Source: Nocardia vaccinii NBRC 15922 (lineage in GTDB: Bacteria > Actinomycetota > Actinomycetes > Mycobacteriales > Mycobacteriaceae). From it: 64,000 nucleotides of DNA. Made by a program: the position numbers and the translations under genes. This document shows positions 43,586 to 51,406 of this stretch, piece by piece; within the stretch, counting starts at the first letter, position 1; each line of letters begins with the position of its first letter. The notes beneath the pieces are model-generated. The model made no database searches. It was not told the origin of the DNA and was given only the letters and a program-made list of their open reading frames with translations. The stretch lies in assembly GCF_001613305.1 (NCBI RefSeq), contig NZ_BDCC01000049.1:38936-102935 (forward strand). Reading direction: 5' to 3'.

Positions 43586-44386
43586 ATGATGCGTCCACGA
43601 GCAACGAGTACCGATTCACTGCTACAGGTTTCGATCGGCCACCACATTCCCGCCGGCGCGGCCGACTACGCACGCGAAAAGATCGGCCACGCGCTCACTT
43701 TCGCTTCCGAGCCGGTACTGTCCGCACGCGTCCGTATGAGCCGGCGCGGAGATCCCGCGGCCGCGAAACCGATGATCGCCCAGGCGAATGTGAACATGAA
43801 CGGCCGCGGAATACGAGTCCAAGTCGCCGCTGATACCGCTCCGGAAGCGATCGACCTGCTCGAGGCGCGGTTGAAGGAGCGATTCGAACGATTTGTCCGG
43901 CATTGGGAAGGCATCCGCGGTCGTGTCCCGGAGCTGGGGTCCCGCCAGTGGCGCCACGACGCCCCGCCACGGACGCCGCTCTCGTACTTCCCGCGGCCGC
44001 GCGCGGAACGTGAGGTGGTGCGGCACAAGTCGTATGCGCTGATCGATGAGACCTGCGAGGAAGCCGCGTTCGACATGGAGATGATGGACTACGACTTCTA
44101 CCTGTTCACCGAGTCCGGCAGTGGTGTCGACAGTGTGCTGTACCGCAGCGACGACGGCTACCGACTCGCCCAGGTCGAACCATCGCCCGAAGCTGTCGTT
44201 TCCGGCAGCGTACCGATCACAGTCAGCCCGGCAGCCGCGCCCGTGACGACCACCGATGGCGCCATCGAAAGGCTCGAACTCACCGGGTGGCCGTTCGTGT
44301 TCTTCAACGACCCGGATCGTCACCGTGGCTGTGTCCTCTACCATCGCTACGATGGTCACTACGGGCTACTTACTCCAGCCGAATGA
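43586..44386 (+). CDS. Long ribosome hibernation factor (HPF/RafH-like), second copy
   Basis: About 266 residues (ATG at 43586 or 43589). Residues 12 to about 110 form an S30AE domain (VSIGHHIPAGAADYAREKIG, later EAIDLLEARLKERFERF). Two S30AE C-terminal domains follow (MEMMDYDFYLFTESGSGVDS and ELTGWPFVFFNDPDRHRGCV). The HPF domain is more complete than in the copy at 20176. Such proteins bind 30S subunits and stop translation, and the C-terminal domains pair ribosomes or stabilise them. Upstream lies a 630-base region without genes, with at most a weak DosR-like half-site. Confidence 0.87.
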   Translation: MMRPRATSTDSLLQVSIGHHIPAGAADYAREKIGHALTFASEPVLSARVRMSRRGDPAAAKPMIAQANVNMNGRGIRVQVAADTAPEAIDLLEARLKERFERFVRHWEGIRGRVPELGSRQWRHDAPPRTPLSYFPRPRAEREVVRHKSYALIDETCEEAAFDMEMMDYDFYLFTESGSGVDSVLYRSDDGYRLAQVEPSPEAVVSGSVPITVSPAAAPVTTTDGAIERLELTGWPFVFFNDPDRHRGCVLYHRYDGHYGLLTPAE

Positions 44387-44413
44387 GCGCAGGTTGATTG
44401 CCGTGGGCGGGCG

Positions 44414-44614
44414 CTATGAACATGGGAACCTGCACGCATCAGCGAGCTCGTTCACCAGCGATCGAAATCTCTCCCTCGGGCAGCCAACGTATTCCTGAAA
44501 CGCTTCATCCGAAGGAACCAGAGTATCCGCCCAGCCCAATGCCGAAATTATGATCACCAACTCCTCGCGAGTCATCTTGACATCGAACTCTTCCTCGACG
44601 AACTCGATTCGCAT
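44414..44614 (-). CDS. Small acidic orphan protein
   Basis: A 66-residue protein; GGAG stands eight bases before the ATG at 44614. Sequence features are an acidic start (RIEFVEEEFDV) then MTREELVIIISALGWADTLV and a second helix (RERFRSLVNELADAC). It resembles small actinobacterial proteins with an 'LTREEL' core that are often found alone or beside toxin-like genes. A 15-bp palindrome (CAATTC-GAA-GAATTG, 44625-44639) lies just upstream and may be an operator. Function is unknown. Confidence 0.65.
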   Translation of the reverse strand: MRIEFVEEEFDVKMTREELVIIISALGWADTLVPSDEAFQEYVGCPRERFRSLVNELADACRFPCS

Positions 44615-44670
44615 TTCAATACTCCAATTCGAAGAATTGCCAGGCCTTGTGGACCGGCAGTTTCAGGCGA

Positions 44671-44698
44671 CCCCCGGTGGGTGCGAGTGATCCGGGGG
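44671..44698. terminator. Hairpin after the ABC operon
   Basis: A 7-bp GC-only stem (CCCCCGG at 44671-44677 with CCGGGGG at 44692-44698) and 14-base loop lie 56 bases past the last ABC gene. Confidence 0.5.
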
Positions 44699-44754
44699 CC
44701 GGTTCGGCCGGGGTGATGCCGATCGGCCGTTCGCGAAAGAGCTTTGCGGGCGCG

Positions 44755-45849
44755 CTATTCGCGGTCGGTCGGCAGCAGCAGCCCGGTTTCCGGGTCGTAC
44801 CAGCGACAGGATCGCCAGGGGAGATGGAGCGACAGCAAAGCGCCGGGTTCGGCGCGGAAGGCCGGTGGCGCTTGAACTTTCACCGTCTGCCCGGCGATGG
44901 TGGTGGTGAGCAGGGTGGCGGAGCCGAGGGGTTCGAAAACCTGGAGTTCGGCGTCCACGGCGTGGTCGCGGTGCTCGCCGTTCACGACGATGGACTCGGG
45001 GCGGATGCCGAGCCTGATCTCCTTACCCACGAAGCTGGACAGGGCGGCGGGTGCGGGCAGTGATTGGCCGCCCAGGTCGAGCCGGGGGCCGGACTTGCCG
45101 GCCGCGATCGTCCCGGTGAGGAAGTTCATGGGCGGGCCGCCGAGGAATCCGCCGACGAATTCCGTTGCGGGATCGTCATATACGTCGGTGGGTGCGCCGC
45201 ACTGAACCACCACGCCCGCGCGCATGACCGCCACCCGATCGCCCAGCGACAGCGCCTCCACCTGGTCGTGCGTGACATAGATCGTGGTGGTACCGAGCTC
45301 GGCGACCAGCTTCTTCAACTCGGCGCGAAACGACATGCGCAGCAGGGCATCCAGATTCGACAACGGCTCGTCCATGAGCAGGACGTCGGCGTCCATCACG
45401 ATCGCGCGGGCCACCGCGACCCGCTGGCGCTGCCCCCCGGACAGTTTCGCCGGATAGCGATCGAGATACGGTGTGAGCTGCAGCAGTTCGGCAGCCCATG
45501 CGACCTTGCGCCGTACCTCGTCGCCTGATACCCCGCGCATGCGCAGCCCGAAACCGATGTTGTCGGAGACCTTTTTGTTGGGGAACACCGCATAGGACTG
45601 GAACACCATCGACAGGTTGCGCCGTCGCGGTTCGAGGTAGGTGACGTCCCGGCCGCCGATCACGATCTGCCCCGAGTCCGGCACCTCCAGTCCGGCGATC
45701 ATCCGCAGCAATGTCGTCTTGCCGCAGCCGGAAGGCCCCAGCAGCACCATGAATTCGCCGTCGGCGATCGCGAGTGAAACGTCGTCGGTGGCGCGGGCCG
45801 TGCCGTCTGGATAGGTCTTCACCAGGTCGCGCAGGACCACCTCAGCCAT
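44755..45849 (-). CDS. ABC transporter ATPase (MalK/UgpC/PotA type)
   Basis: A 364-residue nucleotide-binding subunit. Walker A GPSGCGKT (residues 38-45), Q-loop FQSYAVFP, signature LSGGQ (136-140), Walker B VLLMDEP (156-162) and switch VTHD are all intact. The last ~120 residues form the TOBE/regulatory domain (RLGIRPESIVV). It energises import by the two permeases encoded upstream. It is the last gene of the operon, 27 bases after the second permease. Confidence 0.95.
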   Translation of the reverse strand: MAEVVLRDLVKTYPDGTARATDDVSLAIADGEFMVLLGPSGCGKTTLLRMIAGLEVPDSGQIVIGGRDVTYLEPRRRNLSMVFQSYAVFPNKKVSDNIGFGLRMRGVSGDEVRRKVAWAAELLQLTPYLDRYPAKLSGGQRQRVAVARAIVMDADVLLMDEPLSNLDALLRMSFRAELKKLVAELGTTTIYVTHDQVEALSLGDRVAVMRAGVVVQCGAPTDVYDDPATEFVGGFLGGPPMNFLTGTIAAGKSGPRLDLGGQSLPAPAALSSFVGKEIRLGIRPESIVVNGEHRDHAVDAELQVFEPLGSATLLTTTIAGQTVKVQAPPAFRAEPGALLSLHLPWRSCRWYDPETGLLLPTDRE

Positions 45850-45876
45850 CGCAGATCCCTGTCGTCGGAGAGTCTT

Positions 45877-46761
45877 TCATCGAAGCGTCGTCCCCCACAT
45901 GTTCACCAGATAGCGGCGCATCACCAGGATGAACAACAGCGCCGGGATGATCAGCGCGAACCCGCCCGCGAAGCGGTACGGCGCCGACGCCTCCGACAGC
46001 GAGGTGAGTACCTGCGCCGGCAGCGTGCGGTGGCCCAGCGTCACGATCGTCGCTCCCAGGATCTCGTTCCAGGACAGCACGAAGGTGAAGATCGACGAGG
46101 CCGCCAGCCCCGGAAGCGCCAGCGGCACAACCACTTTGCGGGCGGCCTGCCAGCGCGTGCAGCCGAAGACCCGCGCGGCCTCCTCCAGGTCGGCCGGCAC
46201 CGCGACGAAGATGCTCGCGGTGATGAGCACGGTGGTCGGCAGGGCCAGTGTGGTGTGCACGAGCGTCACCGCCAGGACGGTGTCGTAGACGTGGGCGTGC
46301 AGGAAGATCGTCGCCAACGGAACCGACAGCACCACGATCGGCAACGCCCGCACCAGCAGAATGAAGACCTGATAGGTGTCCTTACCGCGGAACGCGTAGC
46401 GCGCCAGCGCATATCCCGCGGGCGCGCCGATCACCAGCGACCAGAACACCGTGTAGACCCCGACCAGCACCGAATTACCGAAGGCGGGCACCGTCCCCGT
46501 CGCCCGGAAGAACGACGACAGCGTTTCGCCCGAAAAGTGATCGGGGATCAACGGTTTCGGAAACCTGTCGAGTGTCTCGCGCGAGGACACCGCCGAAAAT
46601 CCGATGAGTACGATCGGCAACGCCATGAACACCGTTACCATGGTGCACCCCAGTTGGACACCTACGGCTCGCCACCGTCGCCTGCGCAGCGGTGCCCGGT
46701 CGACCGGCGGGAGAACCGTTTGCGACTCGGCGGCAACGGTGTTCGGGATCACCTCGCTCAT
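45877..46761 (-). CDS. ABC transporter permease (MalG-like)
   Basis: A 294-residue inner-membrane permease from the ATG at 46761, overlapping the previous permease stop (ATGA). The EAA loop is DLEEAARVFGCTRWQAARKV followed by VVPLALPGLA. About six membrane segments are present. It pairs with the permease encoded upstream. Confidence 0.93.
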   Translation of the reverse strand: MSEVIPNTVAAESQTVLPPVDRAPLRRRRWRAVGVQLGCTMVTVFMALPIVLIGFSAVSSRETLDRFPKPLIPDHFSGETLSSFFRATGTVPAFGNSVLVGVYTVFWSLVIGAPAGYALARYAFRGKDTYQVFILLVRALPIVVLSVPLATIFLHAHVYDTVLAVTLVHTTLALPTTVLITASIFVAVPADLEEAARVFGCTRWQAARKVVVPLALPGLAASSIFTFVLSWNEILGATIVTLGHRTLPAQVLTSLSEASAPYRFAGGFALIIPALLFILVMRRYLVNMWGTTLR

Positions 46762-47603
46762 CGTGCACCCCCCGGCTGCCGCACGGTCCGCAGATACAAC
46801 ACCGCAGTGCCGAGCGAAATGACCAGCACGACAAGGGAAACGCAGCTCGCCACCGCGGGATTCTGCAGATTCGAGTACCACTGATAGGTCTCGCCGACCA
46901 GCAGCGGGAAATCCCGCCCGGTCAAGGCCTGCGCGACCGCGAAGGCCTGCAGCGCCAGGATGGTTCGCAGGATCAGCGCCGCCTGCAGGCTCGGCCCGAG
47001 CAACGGCAGCGTGACGTGCCGCAGCCGCTGCCAGAGGCTCGCGCCGAAAACTTGTGCGGCCTCGTCGTAATCTCGCGGAATCAGCTGCACTCCCGCGATC
47101 ACGATAACGAACACCAGCGAAGTGGCGCGCCAGATCTCGGCGACCACGACGGCCAACAGCATAGTGCCGGTGTGCTGGTAGCTCAGCCATTGCACCCCGT
47201 CGTGAGACAGCCCGAGCCATACCAGCAGCGAATTCAGGTATCCGCGATTGCCGAAGATCGACAGCCACACCAGGCCCGCGGCCAGCTCCGAGATCGCCAG
47301 TGGCAGACACCAGAGATAGAAGTGCCCGCCCGCGAATCCGGGCCGGGCCTGCAACAGCAGCGCCATCCCGACGGCGAGCACCAGCTGGATCGGGACGACG
47401 ATGACGAGCAGCAGCAACGTATTCCGCAGCGCTTTCAGGAAGTACGGATCACCGAACAGACGCTGCCAGTTGGCCAGCGTGAACCCGTGACCGTTTCCGA
47501 AGGCGGCCAGCACGCCCTGTAACAGCGGCCAGCCGAACAGCGCCGTCATCAGCACCAGCGAGGGCAGCAGCAGCATCCACGGAGAGCGCAGTCGTGCGGT
47601 CAT
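46758..47603 (-). CDS. ABC transporter permease (MalF-like)
   Basis: 281 residues from ATG 47603; a longer start at 47621 would overlap the binding-protein gene. Six membrane segments and the EAA loop DYDEAAQVFGASLWQRLRHV then TLPLLGPSL mark it as a binding-protein-dependent permease of the carbohydrate class. It starts two bases after the stop of the binding-protein gene. Confidence 0.93.
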   Translation of the reverse strand: MTARLRSPWMLLLPSLVLMTALFGWPLLQGVLAAFGNGHGFTLANWQRLFGDPYFLKALRNTLLLLVIVVPIQLVLAVGMALLLQARPGFAGGHFYLWCLPLAISELAAGLVWLSIFGNRGYLNSLLVWLGLSHDGVQWLSYQHTGTMLLAVVVAEIWRATSLVFVIVIAGVQLIPRDYDEAAQVFGASLWQRLRHVTLPLLGPSLQAALILRTILALQAFAVAQALTGRDFPLLVGETYQWYSNLQNPAVASCVSLVVLVISLGTAVLYLRTVRQPGGAR

Positions 47604-47605
47604 GG

Positions 47606-48916
47606 CTAGTCCACCCGGCACAGTTCGGCGGCCGGGTCAGGAGCCCAGCACGGCACCTTCAGGTCATCGAGGATGCCTTGCAGCACCCGCGCCTGCTGAT
47701 CCAGTGTCGATCGAATATCCGCCCCATCCAGCACGATCGAGCGAAAACTGTCTTGGAACACCTTGCTCACCTCACCCTCGCGCCGGCCCAGGCCCACCGG
47801 CGGCAGCGAGACGATCGCGTCCGGTGCCTGCTGCTGGCGTTGCACCGCATCGGCCTCGAGTTCGATCGCCGGGGGCAGATCCTGCGGGATCGCCACGCTG
47901 ACGGCGGGGAAGAAACCATTGGAGCGCAGCAGCGCAATCTGCTTGTCCGGCTGGGTGAATGCGGTGATCGCGCGCTGCGCCAGCTCGAAATCCGGGCAGC
48001 CCTTGGGAATAGCCAGCCCGGCCAGCACGGCCATGTAGCCCTGTCCGTGTCTGCCGCGGGGCGCGGGCATCATCCGCCAATTCTGGGGATCGCGTTCGGG
48101 CGCGTGCACCAAGCGCACCACGTGATCCCAAGCCATGCGCACCTCGCCGCTCTCGAGCGGCTCCTGCATGAAGTCGTAGGTCGTGCTCGCCGGGACGCAG
48201 TTGGCCCACAACTCGCGCAAGTACTCCCAGGCGGTCACGGCCTCGGCGGAACGAAACGTGGTGATCTGACCGCCGGTGAACGACGGCAGCAGATAGCCCT
48301 GAGTGAACCTGTGCAACAGCCCTTTCGGGCCCGCGGGCAGGCCCAGCATCGGGCGATTGCCGTTGGCGCGGCGGGCCGCGACGGCCCAGTCGAGAAATTG
48401 GTCATAGGTCAGTGCCGCGGCGTCAGCGCCGGAGGGCAGGTGCTCCAGCGCGTCGGCGTGTGCGGCGAGCACGTAACTCGCGGTGGCCCAGGGGATGTAC
48501 CAGGTGCGGTCGGTGCCGGACTTGGCGAGCTGCAGGTAATCCGTTGACCAGCCGCGGTTTCCGAGATCGATGAGCAGGCCGGTCAAGTCCTGCAGGTATT
48601 TCGGGGCCAGTGGGGCCAGGTCGCCGTGCAGCCCGGCGAGCAGCCCGATCTTCGTCGAACCCGCCACCACCTGACTGCGCACCTGCGTCGAGAACGGGCC
48701 CTCCTCGACGGTCACGTAGCTGACGCCGGGTGCGGTCCGGCTCAGCAGGGCCCGGAAGCGTTCGGCCTCGTCTGCGGGCCGAAACTGGGTGGACAGCAGG
48801 ATCATTGCGCCACCGCCGGTAGTGGCGAAGCCGGTACATGCCGCTGCGGTGAGCGCCGCCGCGCCGATACCCGCCGCGTGCAGCAGGGATCTGCGCGTCG
48901 TTCCCGGTGGTGGCAT
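47606..48916 (-). CDS. Extracellular solute-binding lipoprotein of the ABC importer, Tat-type signal
   Basis: A 436-residue protein. The N-terminus RRSLLHAAGIGAAALTAAAC has a twin-arginine pair and a lipobox-like end with Cys27, so it is likely exported folded and lipid-anchored. The body is a family-1 (MalE-like) binding protein (LLIDLGNRGWSTDYLQLAKS, then WYIPWATASYVLAAHADAL). It heads the operon SBP-permease-permease-ATPase, all within short gaps. The class transports sugars, polyols or glycerol phosphates; the substrate is not readable from this sequence. Confidence 0.92.
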   Translation of the reverse strand: MPPPGTTRRSLLHAAGIGAAALTAAACTGFATTGGGAMILLSTQFRPADEAERFRALLSRTAPGVSYVTVEEGPFSTQVRSQVVAGSTKIGLLAGLHGDLAPLAPKYLQDLTGLLIDLGNRGWSTDYLQLAKSGTDRTWYIPWATASYVLAAHADALEHLPSGADAAALTYDQFLDWAVAARRANGNRPMLGLPAGPKGLLHRFTQGYLLPSFTGGQITTFRSAEAVTAWEYLRELWANCVPASTTYDFMQEPLESGEVRMAWDHVVRLVHAPERDPQNWRMMPAPRGRHGQGYMAVLAGLAIPKGCPDFELAQRAITAFTQPDKQIALLRSNGFFPAVSVAIPQDLPPAIELEADAVQRQQQAPDAIVSLPPVGLGRREGEVSKVFQDSFRSIVLDGADIRSTLDQQARVLQGILDDLKVPCWAPDPAAELCRVD

Positions 48917-48974
48917 CCCTTGCCCCTTGCAGCGCTAACAGTGACATACAGCACGTTGCCAGGGTGGAACTTAA

Positions 48975-49262
48975 GTGGCGCAAGGGCGATTGTCAAAGGA
49001 ACCGACAGGAAGGAACAAGCTCGTTACATCGCGGTTCGTGCCGTTCCGAGTGCTCGTCGACAGCAGCCTGTCGCACCTCAGCAGGGCGATACACACCGTA
49101 CTGATCGCCCAGCCGCACGACGTCGCCGGCCACCTCGTCGGCTACGACAGCCCCACACGGTTCAACCGCGAATACTGCCGCTTGTTCGGAGCCTCACACA
49201 GCAAGGACACGGCCCGTCTCCGTGCCGGCATGACCGTACCCATCGCCGACCCGCTGCCATGA
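48975..49262 (+). pseudogene. C-terminal remnant of an AraC-family regulator
   Basis: Within this 95-codon frame only the second half is protein-like: DVAGHLVGYDSPTRFNREYC then RLFGASHSKDTARLRA. This is the second helix-turn-helix and tail of an AraC regulator (typical form VGYESxSxFSREYRRLFG). The first helix-turn-helix and the ligand domain are absent, and the preceding residues do not align with the family. I take it as a decayed gene at the left edge of the lytic island. Confidence 0.6.
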
Positions 49263-49295
49263 CAACTGTTTTCCACACCCTGTCCGGACATTTTC

Positions 49296-49465
49296 GCCGG
49301 TTCTGCGGTAGGTGACATTCTCATGACATCTCAACTACCGATATCGATGACTTCATCGATGTTCAACTGTCACGGAAGGTGAACTGGAGTCCGATTCGCG
49401 ACCCTTGAGAAGTGCGATGCTGGTGACGAAAGGCTCTGGACACAGTTGGAGAACTTCCTGATAGA
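49296..49465. repeat. Island repeat block A, upstream of the astacin-like gene
   Basis: About 165 bp related to 50892-51050 in the same orientation. Shared parts include GCCGGTTCTGC, the run ACCGATATCGATGAC, CAACTGTCA and the long identity TGACGAAAGGCTCTGGACAC with CAGTTGGA after it. It ends about 170 bases before the metalloprotease start and probably holds its promoter. Confidence 0.8.
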
Positions 49466-49632
49466 TTTGTGCGAACAGCCTTTTCCCGGCTCACCCCCCC
49501 GCGGGAATCGCGCGAGAAACGTACAACTTCACCTCTGGACCTGCTGCGGCGATCGCTGACGCATTGAGTACCAGATCGTGTACCGCACCCAGCGCACCGC
49601 ACTATGGCTCCTCAATATCAATCGGAGGATTC

Positions 49633-50481
49633 ATGACCGCCCGATCCGAAACCATAGTCTGCACTCCGAAAAGCTTGCCGAGCGACCAATTGCGCGAGGC
49701 CGCCCGAGTTGCGATGGATATCAATCCGGCAAATCGTCCTTATTTGCGACCTGTCGCTGGAATAGTCGGCGAGCGCGCGGTGACCAAGGAGTTCATCTGT
49801 GCGCTTACATCGAAATACTGGCAGCCCAATGGTGTTCATCTGCAGGTTAGATTCCTGGACACCAACGACAAGGATTTGAAGAACCGGATCATCAGTCATA
49901 TGAATGCATGGTCCGAGAAGGCGAACATCTCGTTCAAAGCGAGTCAGAGTAATGACGCTCAGGTCAGGATCGCTCGAACACCTGGAGACGGATACTGGTC
50001 GTATCTGGGCACGGACATCGGGCAGATCTCCAGTGACGAGCCGACCATGAATCTCGACTCGTTCGGTATGAACACCGACGAGAGCGAATATAAGCGGGTG
50101 GTCAGGCATGAAACTGGTCATACGCTGGGCTTCCCGCATGAGCATCTGCGTCGTGAAGTCGTGGACCGTATCGACAAGGATATGGCGGTACGGTACTTTT
50201 ACGACACGTGCGGCTGGAGCAAGGCAGTGACGATCGCCCAGGTATTGACTCCGCTGGAAGAACTCGAGCTGATCGAAGGCCAGTTGGACACCGAATCAAT
50301 AATGTGTTATCAGCTTTCCGCATACATAATGAAAGACGGCACCGCCGTTCCCGGAGGACTCGATATCGACAAGTTGGACCGCATCTTCGTGCAGAGGCTC
50401 TATCCGATGCCGGCGCGGGGAGACGTGAGAAATAAACAACGGGCGCGTTCGCTGCGCAAACCGCCGGCCGGTGTAACTTGA
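49633..50481 (+). CDS. Astacin-like zinc metalloprotease (M12A-type), no signal peptide
   Basis: 282 residues from the ATG at 49633 behind GGAGG. The zinc motif H-E-T-G-H-T-L-G-F-P-H-E at residues 159-170 matches HExxHxxGxxHE, with a Met-turn S-I-M-C-Y about 75 residues later. The N-terminal part resembles the substrate-cleft strand of astacins (LQVRFLDTNDKDLKNRI, then WSEKANISFK). There is no signal peptide, propeptide or membrane anchor, which is unusual for a normally secreted protease. It is followed by 900 bases without a full gene and then the large cell-wall hydrolase, whose promoter region contains the same repeat block. Confidence 0.9.
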   Translation: MTARSETIVCTPKSLPSDQLREAARVAMDINPANRPYLRPVAGIVGERAVTKEFICALTSKYWQPNGVHLQVRFLDTNDKDLKNRIISHMNAWSEKANISFKASQSNDAQVRIARTPGDGYWSYLGTDIGQISSDEPTMNLDSFGMNTDESEYKRVVRHETGHTLGFPHEHLRREVVDRIDKDMAVRYFYDTCGWSKAVTIAQVLTPLEELELIEGQLDTESIMCYQLSAYIMKDGTAVPGGLDIDKLDRIFVQRLYPMPARGDVRNKQRARSLRKPPAGVT

Positions 50482-50813
50482 TCATCCCCGCGGTTGGCCA
50501 TCTCCGCAGGGTTCGGCCCCTGGGGCCCGGGATGGTTACCTCGGTTTTCTCCGGACTCCGCAAGGGGGTTCCGGCCTCGGCGGCTTCAAGGCCTTGACGC
50601 CGCCCAGTACGGGTGCGATCGCCCCAGTGTGAAATCTTGTCGCCGGTTCGAGCAGATCGCTCGAGGGTGCCTGACCCTCGGTATCATAGATGAGCCTGTT
50701 CAGGGCGTCGTGCATTGCCTGAAGTTCAAACTGCCGGACAGAATGGCGTCGGCTGGACGTACTCGAGGTCCGAATTCGCGTCCCGGAGCCACTTGCCGCC
50801 GGGTTGACTCGAA
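50482..50813. other. Intergenic stretch after the metalloprotease
   Basis: No gene is supported. A short hairpin (CGAGGGT...ACCCTCG, near 50664-50682) and a GC-rich palindrome near 50515-50527 are the only structures I see. Confidence 0.4.
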
Positions 50814-50948
50814 GTGATCGAAATGCATGAACGGGTGATCCGGTTGCCGCCGGACTTGGACCTGTTCATGGCGCCCTACGTGGACGTCTACGCCGGTTCT
50901 GCTGAGGAAATGACATTCCTGCAACACTTCGGCCACCGATATCGATGA
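50814..50948 (+). CDS. 44-residue open frame, possible gene remnant
   Basis: A GTG (50814) or ATG (50823) opens a short frame of clearly protein-like composition: RVIRLPPDLDLFMAPYVDVY then AGSAEEMTFLQHFGHRYR. It has no strong ribosome binding site. Its 3' third lies inside repeat block B, and in block A the corresponding frame is destroyed. It may be the 3' end of a gene once present before each block. I do not recognise the family. Confidence 0.35.
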   Translation: MIEMHERVIRLPPDLDLFMAPYVDVYAGSAEEMTFLQHFGHRYR

Positions 50949-51050
50949 CGTCATCTATGCGCAACTGTCAACGAAAGTAGCCGACACTCCTGGGAACGGC
51001 GATGCTTGTGACGAAAGGCTCTGGACACAGTTGGACAGCTCCCTGAGACT
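50892..51050. repeat. Island repeat block B, upstream of the large hydrolase
   Basis: Partner of 49296-49465 in the same orientation, with the 20-base identity TGACGAAAGGCTCTGGACAC near its right end. The gene start at 51407 is about 350 bases downstream. The area between them (51051-51406) has no gene. Confidence 0.8.
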
Positions 51051-51406
51051 TGACCTGCCATGTGGTTCCGGTCATTGCTCAGATCAGGCGCTTCCCGCTG
51101 AGCATGGGTGGTTGAGGCCGTTCTGAATTTTGGCGACAGCTGAATAGATCAATATTGAAACACAATCGGGTGCCGAAGGTCTACGGCGACTCCGAATGAA
51201 CCTGTCTGCAAGGAAAGAAATTCGGCCCAGCCAATGAGTCCGGCAGCGGGATGTGTACGTTCGACTTTCACTCTCCGGACTACGGCGGATACGCCTTCTG
51301 ATTCTTCCCGGTACCCCTTTCGGTGCTGCTTCCGGCAGCTGACTGAGGCGTGATTCTTGTCGTGATTCCGTAACAAGAGCAACCACCGCCACAAGGAGGG
51401 CATGCG

